Assembly (NCBI RefSeq): GCF_030316855.1
Contig: NZ_JASZYR010000024.1
Span: 1 to 58,128 of the forward strand
From: Variovorax sp. J22P240
GTDB lineage: Bacteria > Pseudomonadota > Gammaproteobacteria > Burkholderiales > Burkholderiaceae_C
Length of the DNA: 58,128 bases
Direction: 5' to 3'
Made by a program: the position numbers and the translations under genes. Of the stretch, positions 16,975-25,988 are shown piece after piece. The stretch's first letter is position 1. Every line of letters begins with the position of its first letter. The notes under the pieces were generated by a model that did no database searches, was not told where the DNA came from, and saw only the letters and a program-made list of their open reading frames with translations.

Positions 16975-17549
16975 CATGAGTCACGCCGGTTGCACCGAAC
17001 AGCGCCTTGTTGGGAGCGCTCTCGCGCTGATCGATGGCAGCGAGAAAACGCTTGGCGCCGCGCATCGAAGCGAATGCGTCGAAGCCGTACTCCAGAAAAT
17101 CCTGCAATTGTCCTAGTCCCGCCAACAGCGCCGGACAGCGCATCATTCGCAGGCCACTGCCCGGGAGCGGATCAGGCGTCTGTCCGTCGAGCGGCGGACC
17201 ACCGCGAGCATTGCGGCAACTGTGTCCACCACCTCGCGCGGAAACAGGAGCACCAGTGTCGGGACGATCCTCGTGATCTGCGTGTCGCGCCCGGCGGAAT
17301 AGCCAAGTTCGTCGAGGAATAACGGTCCGCTTCGTGTGAGGTCAGTCGCCGAGTAGGTCCGCATAGGCTGCCTCGAGGCGGCGCTGCTGGTACGCCTTGA
17401 ACACGTCGCCTGAGCCCCGCATCGGCCGCCCGTGCGGCACGTTCCTGCCCGGCGGCATTCAAAGCCGCCAGGATTCGATGCATCGCCTCGGAAGGCGTTC
17501 CCTTGGGGCGCATGGCGACCACCGGTATCCTCGAAGACTTCCGACTCAT
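16975..17549 (-). pseudogene. FFLEE-motif protein, decayed
   Basis: Pieces in three frames line up with the proteobacterial 'FFLEE motif' family. The N-terminal part is PSEAMHRILAALNAAGQERA; then, after a shift at a G run near 17400, FKAYQQRRLEAAYADLLGD and the signature-like GPLFLDELGYSAGRDTQI with TRIVPTLVLLFPREVVDTVA; last, LAGLGQLQDFLEYGFDAF and MRGAKRFLAAIDQRE. A central part is missing. The family is a small host protein of unknown role, so this looks like former core DNA that decayed inside the island. The assignment is from memory of the motif order. Confidence 0.5.
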
Positions 17550-17668
17550 GCTCGCCGACACCGAGTACGATCCGGACATGAGCGGCGGACCAATGAATCA
17601 ATGGCCGCACGGACGACCTCATATCCCCGGAAGCGTTGCGCCAACTCCAACTGCGCGGCGGCCTCGCG

Positions 17669-19171
17669 CTATGCCAACCCGATCCTTGCGGTTCGCGCAA
17701 GATTGTAGAGACGCGCCTTTCCCGACAGCTCGTCACGAAGGACGACCTGAGTTGGCACGAACTGAGTGCAAAACAACGAATTCAGTCGATGAAAAACGAG
17801 CACCCTCTTGGGATCGGACGCCACCTGTAGAACTGCACGGATACCTCTGATCCGGGGACGCCAATCATTCGTCAGGAATCCTGCAAAGTCCTGACGTACC
17901 AACTGCGAAAGCTGGGATTCGTTGAAGAACCCCCGCGAATAGCTTCCATCCTCGATCTCAATCTCGATCTCCACAGCGCAACCAAAGCATTGCTCCGCGA
18001 GTTGACGCGCCAATTCGACATCGTGTCGCGCGGTCGGCTGTTCATTGACGAGCATCCCGAACTCGATAGCCGTGGCCAATGCCTGAGCGACGTCGGAATC
18101 ACTGTAGGGCCAACGGCGCAAACCATCCCAAACAAGATCAGTCCCGCGAGTCAGCCGAGCCTCTGGCGGGATGCCGAGGAGGCTCCAATGAACAGGCCCC
18201 GTTCGCAAACTCGGATTCTTCGAAAGGATTGCACTGCACTGATCCTTCATGGTTGCAATCTTCGCATGGCTGTCGTCACCAGCCGGATAATGAATCATTA
18301 CTCCAGGAGCCGTCGACTGCGGGCGCCAGTTCTCTCCACCGAGAGTCAGCCATTCAGCCAGCCGATCGGGCTCCCAAGACTCATGAATCGGCAACCCGCC
18401 AGGACCAAAGCATTCGCCTTCTATTCCATTGGCGAGACCTTGCACGTGAATCGGAGTGAAGAAGTCGAGCTCCCGAATCCTGCGCGATCCTTTCTCAATC
18501 GTCTCCAGCATGAAGTATTGGTCCAGGAGCATTTCAAGATCACTCTTCTGCGTGGGATAGATGTCCGCCTCGGGATCGAGACGTTCTAGTGTGGCCCTGT
18601 CGCGCGGCGTCGGGAACACGATCCGATCGAAGTCAAATGTTCGTTTTTCGAAACTGACATCGAACGGATAATCGAGGAAGACTCCACGCTGTGCCTGAAT
18701 ACGCCATAACTCAGGGATATTCACTTTGATCGCCCGGAGAACAGGCATTTCGGGTCGAACGAGTCTCATCAAATTGCAGATTTCCTCTAGCTCTCCGTAG
18801 TTGAGACAGATGATGCAACTGAAGTCCTCTGCTTCGCTCTGAGGTGGAGGGTTATGTGCGGCGAAGAAGGCAGCTACTTTGGGTTCAGTCGAGAAGTCGA
18901 TCAGATTGGTCGCCAGGCCATAGTGTTGGGCGACAGCCAGCGCCGCATCTTCGTTCGCTGCAATAGCACTCAGCGCGGGGACGGAATGCAGCCAGTTCCA
19001 GAATCGTTCGAAGCGCTCGATGGCAGCTGACTGATCGCTCGTCGCACGACGGAAAAGGCTGCTCGAAATCGGCCAATTGCGCGTTTGGCCCCGGAACCAC
19101 GTCGCTCCAGCCGCACGCATCTGCTCAGCCTGCAGAAGCGCTTCTTCGAGACTGCTTGCTGCGTATCTCAT
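17669..19171 (-). CDS. FRG-domain protein
   Basis: A complete 500-residue protein. The N-terminal ~220 residues carry the FRG domain: ATWFRGQTRNW at residues 23-33, AVAQHYGLATNLIDFSTEP, AAFFAAHN, and IPELWRIQAQRGVFLDYP. The FRG domain is named for its Phe-Arg-Gly motif and is frequent in prophage and defence settings; its activity is not established to my knowledge. The C-terminal half (about residues 250-500) matches nothing I recognise. GGAGAGGA precedes the ATG. The 3' end of another gene stops 16 bases upstream, so it was probably in an operon now cut by the ISKra4 element. Codon use is less GC-rich than in the catabolic cluster. Confidence 0.82.
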   Translation of the reverse strand: MRYAASSLEEALLQAEQMRAAGATWFRGQTRNWPISSSLFRRATSDQSAAIERFERFWNWLHSVPALSAIAANEDAALAVAQHYGLATNLIDFSTEPKVAAFFAAHNPPPQSEAEDFSCIICLNYGELEEICNLMRLVRPEMPVLRAIKVNIPELWRIQAQRGVFLDYPFDVSFEKRTFDFDRIVFPTPRDRATLERLDPEADIYPTQKSDLEMLLDQYFMLETIEKGSRRIRELDFFTPIHVQGLANGIEGECFGPGGLPIHESWEPDRLAEWLTLGGENWRPQSTAPGVMIHYPAGDDSHAKIATMKDQCSAILSKNPSLRTGPVHWSLLGIPPEARLTRGTDLVWDGLRRWPYSDSDVAQALATAIEFGMLVNEQPTARHDVELARQLAEQCFGCAVEIEIEIEDGSYSRGFFNESQLSQLVRQDFAGFLTNDWRPRIRGIRAVLQVASDPKRVLVFHRLNSLFCTQFVPTQVVLRDELSGKARLYNLARTARIGLA

Positions 19172-19187
19172 GAAGAGTCCTCTCCGC

Positions 19188-19403
19188 TCAAGGCGCCCAT
19201 TGATGACGGGCCAGTTTGCCCTTTGTCAAATTCAACTCGACGGCACAGTGAGGCCACGCCCCGAGCCCTACGGCGTCGGTCGATCCGAAGATCTCGAAGT
19301 CGATATCGCCGCCGAAGTGCAGGTCGGAAACGCCAGGGAGCTGATCGACCCCCAGTGCTCTCAAGAATTCTGAGCGCGGCAATCGCGCGAGTCTATACAC
19401 CAT
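19188..19403 (-). pseudogene. 3' fragment of a gene upstream of the FRG gene
   Basis: A 71-residue minus-strand stretch opens MVYRLARLPRSEF, includes LPGVSDLHFGGDIDFEIFG and stops 16 bases before the FRG start. It looks like the C-terminus of a protein whose front was removed, as the ISKra4 element begins about 18 bases upstream. Alternatively it is a small gene starting at the ATG shown. The family is not recognised. Confidence 0.4.
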
Positions 19404-19420
19404 GCTGGGGTGAGGGCGAT

Positions 19421-20742
19421 TCAAACGGTGGGGTAGTAGCCGCTGACATGCGAGTGAATGACGCGCACCCGCACCCGCAGCAGCAAGTGCGCGCTGCGCG
19501 GATCCCAGCGCATTTGCTGAGACTTCGACATTCGCTTGTCGATCGGCTGGTTCACCGCTGACTCCACGAAGGCGCTGGAGATGCGTCGCCCCGCCCGATA
19601 TCGCCGCCCATAGTCGGGCAGCGAGTCCGCGTTGTTGGGCAGGTAGCCGAGCAGCTCGAGGGTGAGCTTTCGAATCTGACGCGCGGCCGGCTTGCGGCAC
19701 ACCGTCGACTTGCCCAGGACGTACAGCACCGTGGCCAGGCGCCGCATGGCTTCCAGCGCTCGACCATGCCAAAGCCGCCAATTCAATCCGCCGGCCACAC
19801 TTGACAGCCAATCGTGGTCAGCGGATCTGAGCTGACTCGTCGTTGGCCGGCCATGGACGACGGCGTTGGGCTTGGCCACCCGTCGTCGCAGGTGGTACCA
19901 GTCCAGAATATGCCTCGCGCGGGGCTGTTTCGACAGCTGGCACTGGCGAAGCTGGATGTCGCCGTCGGTGAACACCTCGATCGACAAATCCTGCCGGCCG
20001 AAAGCGTCCAAGACACGTTGCATGCGTTCGTGAGAATGTTCGTCAACCGTTTGAACGAACGCCACACTGCGCTGACCGACGCCAGCGCGCATGGCGCCGC
20101 CGGCGACGACCTCGAACGATTTCTCCTCATCGGGGTGGCAAAGCCGCAGGTAACCGCAGTCCAGCCCCATCGTGGTGACGTTCGCGCTGCCTTCCAATTC
20201 AGCCGTCTCTGACTGGATCTCCAGCCCTTGAGCATCCAATCGCCGACCCACATCCAGCGTATGCCGTCGCACCGTGCTCGTGGCATTGGCTCCGGCCACC
20301 GGCAACAACAGCTCCAGCAACCCCGAGGACTTGGCATAAGGAATCGTGGCGGCAGGCGGCTTTGGACGTACTCCAACTCCGCCGAGATCCAGCGCTGGGC
20401 CCGCCGTTCGTTTGGGGCAGTGCCGCAACGACATTCGCATCGCGGTCAACGCGGCACCTTCACGACAACACTGCCAAACAGGCTGCGGTAGTGGACGTCG
20501 TGGTAGTCCTTGATCGCGCGATTCAGCCCGCAGCCATCGCATCGGCGCTGGCTCGTCGACATCAGCTCGACCTGACGCGTGACGAGTTGGACCTGCAGCT
20601 TCGTGAGCACCGCCTTGGCATCGGCCAAGCCCGGCCCCAGCGGGTCGATGCTCGGCTGCGCATCGACCTCCAGCGTCAGCAGCGGCAACTCGCCCGACTC
20701 GGCTGCGCCGCGGGAAATGGCGATACTGACTTTGATCTGCAT
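19421..20742 (-). mobile_element. ISKra4-family transposase, near full length, frameshifted
   Basis: From ATG at 20742 (MQIKVSIAIS) the N-terminal part includes RRCDGCGLNRAIKDYHDVHY and LFGSVVVKVPR. After frame changes near 20450 and 20350 come the central catalytic region (TTMGLDCGYLRLC, EVFTDGDIQLRQC, ARHILDWYHLRRR) and the C-terminus (ISSAFVESAVNQPID and QQMRWDPRSAHLLLRVR). This is the most complete of four ISKra4 pieces in the window. The shifts suggest it is inactive. It lies between the FRG gene and the second SIR2 gene, both on the same strand, and probably split an operon. Confidence 0.8.
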
Positions 20743-20875
20743 GGCCGAACTCCAAGGGCGCGCCAGGCCTCATTTTCCAGCCAGCGAACTCGATCGCAGA
20801 ATGGTCAATCGCGATGAGAACTCGCAAGTTGGCGTCTGCACACCCCATCATCTGATTCGCTCTCACAACCCCCGA

Positions 20876-21976
20876 TCACCCCGAGTCGGGCCGCATGACC
20901 ATGCCAATGCGCTTTGCCAGATCGGTGTGAAAGTCGGAAACCCACAGTGGCCAAACGCCCAGCATGCCTGCGCCTACGTTCCTCATCCGGTTCACCGCTT
21001 CGTCGGCATGCAGATGCATGACAGCAAAGTGGCGGCGGAATTTGTACTCCTTCGCGGCCTCGGGTGGTCGGGCGGCAGCGTAGCTTTCCATCCTTTCCCG
21101 ACAGCTTCGCAGAAGCGCGCGGCGGATCAGGTCGTCCGTCATGGAACAACCGATGAAAATGATCGGCATCTCGCGAGCCGCGAAGTGCAGTGTTACGTTC
21201 GCCCAAGCATAGTGTCCATCGGTTCTGGCTAAATACTCGCTCTCGGTCAGTACTAGACCATCCGAAGCTTCACCGCGCATTCCGGTTCGGGCGTCTGGAG
21301 GCAAAAGATACCCGTGGAGCTGGTAGATTGGAATTTTGTCGACGTCCAACTCGGTCGCTGCGCGCTCGACCGTTCTTATCATTCGCGAAGTGTGTGCCGC
21401 TCGGTCACAAAGTTGGGGAAGGCAGTCGATGTTGGTCGTCAGGAAGGCCCCGATGTTTTCCCTTTTTCGGTGACGGTTGGCTTTGTCCAGACGACCGCAC
21501 GCGCTCACGACGTCCCAGAGAACCGGATTCGTTTCTCGGAAGAATTGACTGACACGACGCCTGCTACTTTCGTCCCTCGACGAAAAGTCAGATCTTGAAA
21601 GGTCGACGATATCCTTGGACTTTTGCTCGACTTGCTGAAGGAAGTCTCCGTAGAGCGCAGTTCTGACCCGTTCGCTCCAAATCGTGGACCCCACTCCGCG
21701 CTTCGCAATTTCGCACAGCGAGATGAGTGACATCCCAGACTTCTCAAAGACTTCCATCTGATCGGAAGTCCACCCTCCCAGCGTCTGAATGAAGCTCCGC
21801 CAACTGGGCATCCTGTTTACGGTAGAGACGCCCGCTCCGAGAAAAAGGGCTACTTGATAGTCCTCGATGGTCTTGCTCAACTGCCTCCAAGCTTCATCCG
21901 GACTTTGATAGGTGGGTTCCACGGCAAACTCCCAAACATTGCCGAGATTTTCCGCCACCAAGGCCGGATCTCTCAT
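20876..21976 (-). CDS. SIR2-family protein (second copy type)
   Basis: A 366-residue SIR2-fold protein. ALFLGAGVS at residues 43-51 is the NAD loop; FLTTNIDCLP replaces the common TTNYD; YQLHGYL holds the catalytic His. MPIIFIGCSMTDDLIRRAL is the C-terminal Rossmann strand. It lacks zinc cysteines, so an NADase-type effector is more likely than a deacetylase. It is unlike the SIR2 at 10.8 kb beyond the motifs. The start at 21976 lacks a good ribosome site and the upstream sequence is scrambled, so the N-terminus may be truncated. The ISKra4 element and the FRG gene follow on the same strand; an original SIR2-FRG operon is possible. Confidence 0.8.
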   Translation of the reverse strand: MRDPALVAENLGNVWEFAVEPTYQSPDEAWRQLSKTIEDYQVALFLGAGVSTVNRMPSWRSFIQTLGGWTSDQMEVFEKSGMSLISLCEIAKRGVGSTIWSERVRTALYGDFLQQVEQKSKDIVDLSRSDFSSRDESSRRRVSQFFRETNPVLWDVVSACGRLDKANRHRKRENIGAFLTTNIDCLPQLCDRAAHTSRMIRTVERAATELDVDKIPIYQLHGYLLPPDARTGMRGEASDGLVLTESEYLARTDGHYAWANVTLHFAAREMPIIFIGCSMTDDLIRRALLRSCRERMESYAAARPPEAAKEYKFRRHFAVMHLHADEAVNRMRNVGAGMLGVWPLWVSDFHTDLAKRIGMVMRPDSG

Positions 21977-22499
21977 TGACGAGCGTCACGCAGGTACCAG
22001 GGTCGTCGAGGCCGCCGAACTGTCGATGGCGAGAGCCGCTCTGTGGGGCACTGCGCCTCAGCCCGATGGAGCGCGCTGAATTTCGTTGTTCGTGAACGAT
22101 GACCTCCTGACGCGTTATCCGGGGTCCTGGTGAGGATGCCGAGCGCAAGCTGAATCCGCAAAAGCGCCCAGTTACACGCTCGCCGTTGCGCACTGTCTCC
22201 CCGGGAGCAGTGTGCCTGAGAGTGACGAGCAAGCCAATGCCCACCGCGTTGAAGCTGCCGGTCGGCGTCGCCGATGCCGCGCCCGAATATACGACTACAC
22301 CCTGCGCCTGTGATTCGATGAGCCATCGATGCAGTACCGGTCGCAGCACCGAACCACCGAACGCCTCTCTAGTGTCGTGCGCTCGAAATAGTTGAAATTA
22401 ATAGATGCGGCACACTCCGACCTCGCTGGAGGTCGCAGCCATGCGCATTGCCCCAAGGATCGAACTGGATGGATGGTCAGCTTGCCGTCCGACAACGCG
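21977..22499. other. Scrambled region, no confident gene
   Basis: A minus-strand frame near 22090-22330 has gene-like sequence (VVYSGAASATPTGSFNAVG and GFSLRSASSPGPR) without recognisable family. Around 22400-22499 minus-strand residues such as LDPLLANARAGLVSVADAL look like the distal end of the neighbouring Tn3 transposase remnant. Confidence 0.3.
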
Positions 22500-23830
22500 T
22501 CAGCAACGCTGACCAGGCCAGCGCGGGCGTTGGCAAGCAATGGGTCGAGCAATGCGTCCGCCTTGGCGGGCTGCCCCAACATCGCGACGTAGTGGTCGTG
22601 ATGGAGTTTCCAGTCGGCCGCCGGGATCAGCTTCATTGCAGGCTGGGCAACGTCTCCCTCGAACTCGAGGGTCGTGCAGGCCATCGAGCAGCGCGCGAAC
22701 GCCAGTCGGCTCGTCCGTCAGCGCGCGGCGCGTCATTGCTGCGGCGCTGTGGGTGGATGGGTCAATGTCATGGGGAACCATCTGCTCGATGGCTGCCAGC
22801 CGCTGCTCGGGCGTGAGCGCGACGCTTCTGAGGGTGTCCTTGATCGATTTGAAGCGGGCCCGGTAGTCCAACGCATCGACGGCGCGCTTGGCGTCCGCCT
22901 TGCCGGCTGCCCGACGCACAAGGTCACCGACCCGGCGGCCAGCGAGCAAAACTACCGTATCGCTGAGTTCCAGTAGGGTCACGCGAAAGGAAGCAGATGA
23001 CCTCCAGCGTCTGGGTTCGGTCTATGCGACGCCGCGATGCGGATGGCGGGCGATTGACGATGGCCCGAGCGTAGGCCCTTTGGCGAGCTGCCGGTATCCG
23101 GTCGAGGTTCCACTTATGGGCGCCAAGCCGCTTAAGGATCCGGACCTTGGCCATCGTGTCGGTCAAGGTGCTGGGGCTGTGCCGCGCGGTAGGGGTCTTT
23201 AGCCACTCCAGAACCGTTTGGCCTTCAGTGTTGGCGATCGTCTCGCACAGGATGGTCTGGCAGATAGTGAGCGCGGATACAGACACCACGGCCTCGATGA
23301 CCTCGAGTGCTGATTGCTCAACGACAGCAAACGCCTGGCGTGCCGCATCGCGCAACACTCGGTCCGATGGGAGGAGGGTGCGTCGCTCGAAGAGCCACCG
23401 CTCGGCACCTTTGACAAGCTCGTCAACGGAGGCCGCATCATTGGCTTGGACTCGGAGCTGCGTCTTCAGCGCCGCGAGTTCCTCCTCACCGCAATTGCCT
23501 AGGCCCAGCTGCTCTCGCGCCCAGCGCTGGTGATCGTAGAGGGTTTCCCGACGGCGATAAATCGAGCGTAAGGAAGCAATGCTGGTCTGCGTGACGCCAA
23601 GTTCCTTGGCCAAGTGCTGCAGCAGCGTCTTTGGCACGACCGCAAATCGGTCGAGCGGGCGGCCGCTCGCGCGCAGAAACACGAACTGCACCGTGACGCC
23701 GAGTCGCCGGTCTGAATTTGGACACGTGGCCCTCTGGCGGTTCTTGCCAGGCGCCGGTATGGCCAGCAGCGCCGGGCCGAAATTCTGCGCCTGTCGGCGG
23801 TGCCCTGGGACCAAAGCGCCACAAAATGCA
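22500..23830 (-). pseudogene. Tn3-family transposase, truncated (copy 3)
   Basis: The minus strand reads VVPKTLLQHLAKELGVTQTS, LRSIYRRRETLYDHQRWARE, ERWLFERRTLLPSDRVLRDA and later LKRLGAHKWNLDRIPAARQR, then ALDYRARFKSIKDTLRSVA, in at least two frames. This is the DUF4158 N-terminal and middle part of a Tn3-family transposase of a different subtype from copies 1, 2 and 5. The DDE catalytic domain is missing. It separates the second SIR2 gene from the TIR-like gene. Confidence 0.75.
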
Positions 23831-23884
23831 CGAAAACCGAGATTACCTCTATTTGAATGCGTCCGCGTACACGGCGCCTGAGCA

Positions 23885-23910
23885 GGGCCTGAGCATGCAT
23901 GCTCAGGCCC
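23885..23910. repeat. Perfect 26-bp palindrome
   Basis: The half-site GGGCCTGAGCATG is followed at once by its exact reverse complement, with no loop. It lies just beyond the Tn3 remnant. It could be a binding site for a dimeric protein or a transposon-end scar. A terminator is unlikely because there is no loop or T run. Confidence 0.85.
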
Positions 23911-24250
23911 AATGTACTTGTCGTTGTCGTATAGGACACCTAGACCGTACCTTGGCTTACGCCATCGGTGTCGTCATAAGACTCCGCGGACAAGAAGGCG
24001 CAAAATGGGATGATTCCGTCGCAACCGTACGCGCCGCGCACCTGTATTGAATTGGTCCCGAAGCTGATAGGCTTTCTGCGCTGGTCGCCAAGCACGGGCC
24101 TCGTGATGACGGGGCATGCGTCGCTGCTTGCCGTTTCATCGGACAAGGAACTCTATTCATGAATACGTTAGCGTCGTTTCTCTACATGTGGACGGCAGCG
24201 AGCGAAGAGTCGGATCCACATGTTGCGCCGTCATCTTGGAAACGTTTCCT
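23911..24250. other. Upstream region of TIR-like gene; no separate gene
   Basis: The frame of the TIR-like gene stays open back to 24116, but the translated sequence there does not look like the family. No other gene is seen. The promoter of the TIR-like gene is expected here. Confidence 0.4.
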
Positions 24251-25408
24251 GTGCTGAAATGGGACCGAAGGGCCCGAGTCTTTGTCGGCTCGTCCTCTGA
24301 AGGGCGTGCCACGGCCGCGAAGGTCGCGGAAGCGCTCGAAGTGGCGGGGATGCGCGCGCTATTGTGGTGCGACTTCTTCAAGACCAAGGACCCACCGCTG
24401 CAAGAACTCGAACGGCGCGCCGAAGACGCCGACGGCGCTATTCTCGTGGGCAGCGCCGACGACCGCCTTCAGTCGCGCGGTGAGAGCTATGAGCAGATGC
24501 GCGATAACGTCCTGTTCGAATACGGTCTTTTTGCTGGGCGTTTGGGCCGCCACCGGTGCATCCTGCTAATGCCAGACAAGCCGCAGTTTCGCATTCCGAG
24601 CGATTTCCTTGGGGTCGCAGGATTCGAGTGGTACAGCGATATGACATTGAGCGACATGTTGAAACGCGTGCCGAAACGCTTGTCCGAAGGCTTTGCCGCC
24701 GATGCCTTCCACCCACCCAGCCTTCAGGAGCGCTGTCGCCGAGCACTATTGTTGGCGGCCTGGATTCGCGGAGAGATCGCGCAGATCGATCCAAACAGCG
24801 GGCGATGGACCTTGACGCGAACGCTTGGAGAGAAAGCGAAAAGCGTGCTGGCGTTCCTGAAGGAGGACATAGAAGCTCTGGGCCTGCGTGCCGATGTGGA
24901 CAAGCTGTGCAAACTTGTCCGGAATGCGAGTGATTCCTTTCCGGGCGTTCCGGGGCGAAATGAGATTAGGTGCCGGTTGCACGAGGAATTGGAGCGTTTC
25001 CTCCGGAATCCGCGAAGCTACTACCTTCCGAGCCGATGGGATGCACACAATCACAGGCAAGAGTTGGAAGAACTCCTTGGTCGGGACGGCCCGCAGCTTC
25101 TAGCCTACGCCCAATCTCGAGCGCTTTGTCCCAGTTGTGTCGATGAGCGGGCCTGCTTGGAGAGCAGGGGCCGGCCCAGCACGCGCGGCGTCCTGCCAAT
25201 CAAACGTCGCCACTACCATGACCTGTGCCTGCGAGGGTGGTACCTGGGCGCGATCGACATGCTCGACTTCGTCACTGGCGAACTCAATTCCTTGGACGAC
25301 GAGGTTGATGCCCTCGACGCATGGCGCCGGCGATGGGTACCGGAAATCGTGGCAAAGGTGGAAGAGGTCGAGGCGGCGGTGCACCGACAGATCTTTGGTC
25401 ACCTCTGA
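24251..25408 (+). CDS. TIR-like (Cap12/PF10137-type) nucleotide-binding protein
   Basis: About 385 residues from a GTG at 24251; an ATG at 24116 is the longer alternative. Residues ~9-150 match the predicted nucleotide-binding TIR-like family PF10137: RVFVGSSSEGRATA, ELERRAEDADGAILVGSADD, MRDNVLFEYGLFAGRLGR and RCILLMP. In CBASS (Cap12) and Pycsar such domains cleave NAD+ after binding a cyclic nucleotide. Here no cyclase is encoded nearby. The C-terminal ~230 residues are helical, with a CPSCVDERACLE cysteine cluster, and match nothing I know. The gene stands alone between Tn3 remnants. The C-terminus may be the sensor; that is inference. Confidence 0.75.
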   Translation: MLKWDRRARVFVGSSSEGRATAAKVAEALEVAGMRALLWCDFFKTKDPPLQELERRAEDADGAILVGSADDRLQSRGESYEQMRDNVLFEYGLFAGRLGRHRCILLMPDKPQFRIPSDFLGVAGFEWYSDMTLSDMLKRVPKRLSEGFAADAFHPPSLQERCRRALLLAAWIRGEIAQIDPNSGRWTLTRTLGEKAKSVLAFLKEDIEALGLRADVDKLCKLVRNASDSFPGVPGRNEIRCRLHEELERFLRNPRSYYLPSRWDAHNHRQELEELLGRDGPQLLAYAQSRALCPSCVDERACLESRGRPSTRGVLPIKRRHYHDLCLRGWYLGAIDMLDFVTGELNSLDDEVDALDAWRRRWVPEIVAKVEEVEAAVHRQIFGHL

Positions 25409-25660
25409 GATGCGCCCAAAGCGGGCACGACGCCCTCTATCGCGCCAAAAATGGCACATCGCTGATCACGGCCACCTGCACCGCGATGAAGGGCACCACC
25501 AGTGCACTGTGACGGTAAGGGCGCCGCGAAAAATGCGGCTTCCCGCGTGTCATCACTCCTAAGTCCTTGTCTCATCTTAGGTTTCTGTTGCCTCTCAACC
25601 AACTCGCGGTACGGCCCGCTCTGTGGTTGATTTCATGCGGGCGAAGCCGATTTGCCGCGC

Positions 25661-25807
25661 TCAACTCAGCTTGAGGCTGTCACTGCGCCGACGCGTGATC
25701 AATTCGAGTTCGGAGCGGCTGAAGCTGAAGAATGCCTGCAACTCGAACTCGCTGAGCCCGCCGGGCATGTCGAGCAGGCCCAGGTAGGACGTCTGCCAAC
25801 CTTGCAT
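25661..25807 (-). pseudogene. Tn3-family transposase extreme N-terminus (copy 4)
   Basis: From ATG at 25807: QGWQTSYLGLLDMPGGLSEF, ELQAFFSFSRSELELI and DSLKLS, then a stop at a junction where other copies continue LGLALHIG. About 48 residues of the transposase remain. Another ~130 bases of unassigned sequence separate it from the repeat fragment at 25.9 kb. Confidence 0.75.
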
Positions 25808-25899
25808 CGCTGCGCTCCTTCGCCGTTGAGAGCGATTCATTTGGTGGGGTCAGCGACCGCCAACATTTCGACTACCCTCCGTCCAGCGTGCGCGAATTT

Positions 25900-25945
25900 C
25901 CTGATGATTCAACACCTTACGGAGCGCTCGACACATTGGATCCAA
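25900..25945. repeat. Partial copy of the 40.4/56.0 kb repeat
   Basis: The motif TGATTCAACACCTTACG followed by a similar 25-base tail (ending ACACATTGGAT) matches the inner part of the two longer repeats at 40379-40708 and 55955-56258. Confidence 0.55.
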
Positions 25946-25988
25946 TCGACCGAAAGACATGCCCTCGAAGTTACAAAAAACAGTTGCG

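Noticed and set aside
19421..20866. Single 481-residue protein read from 20866
   Set aside because: Its first ~170 residues are out of frame for the ISKra4 transposase, whose real start is at 20742 in another frame; the element is frameshifted.
23885..23910. Palindrome as a rho-independent terminator
   Set aside because: It has no loop and no following T run, and the flanking genes do not end there.
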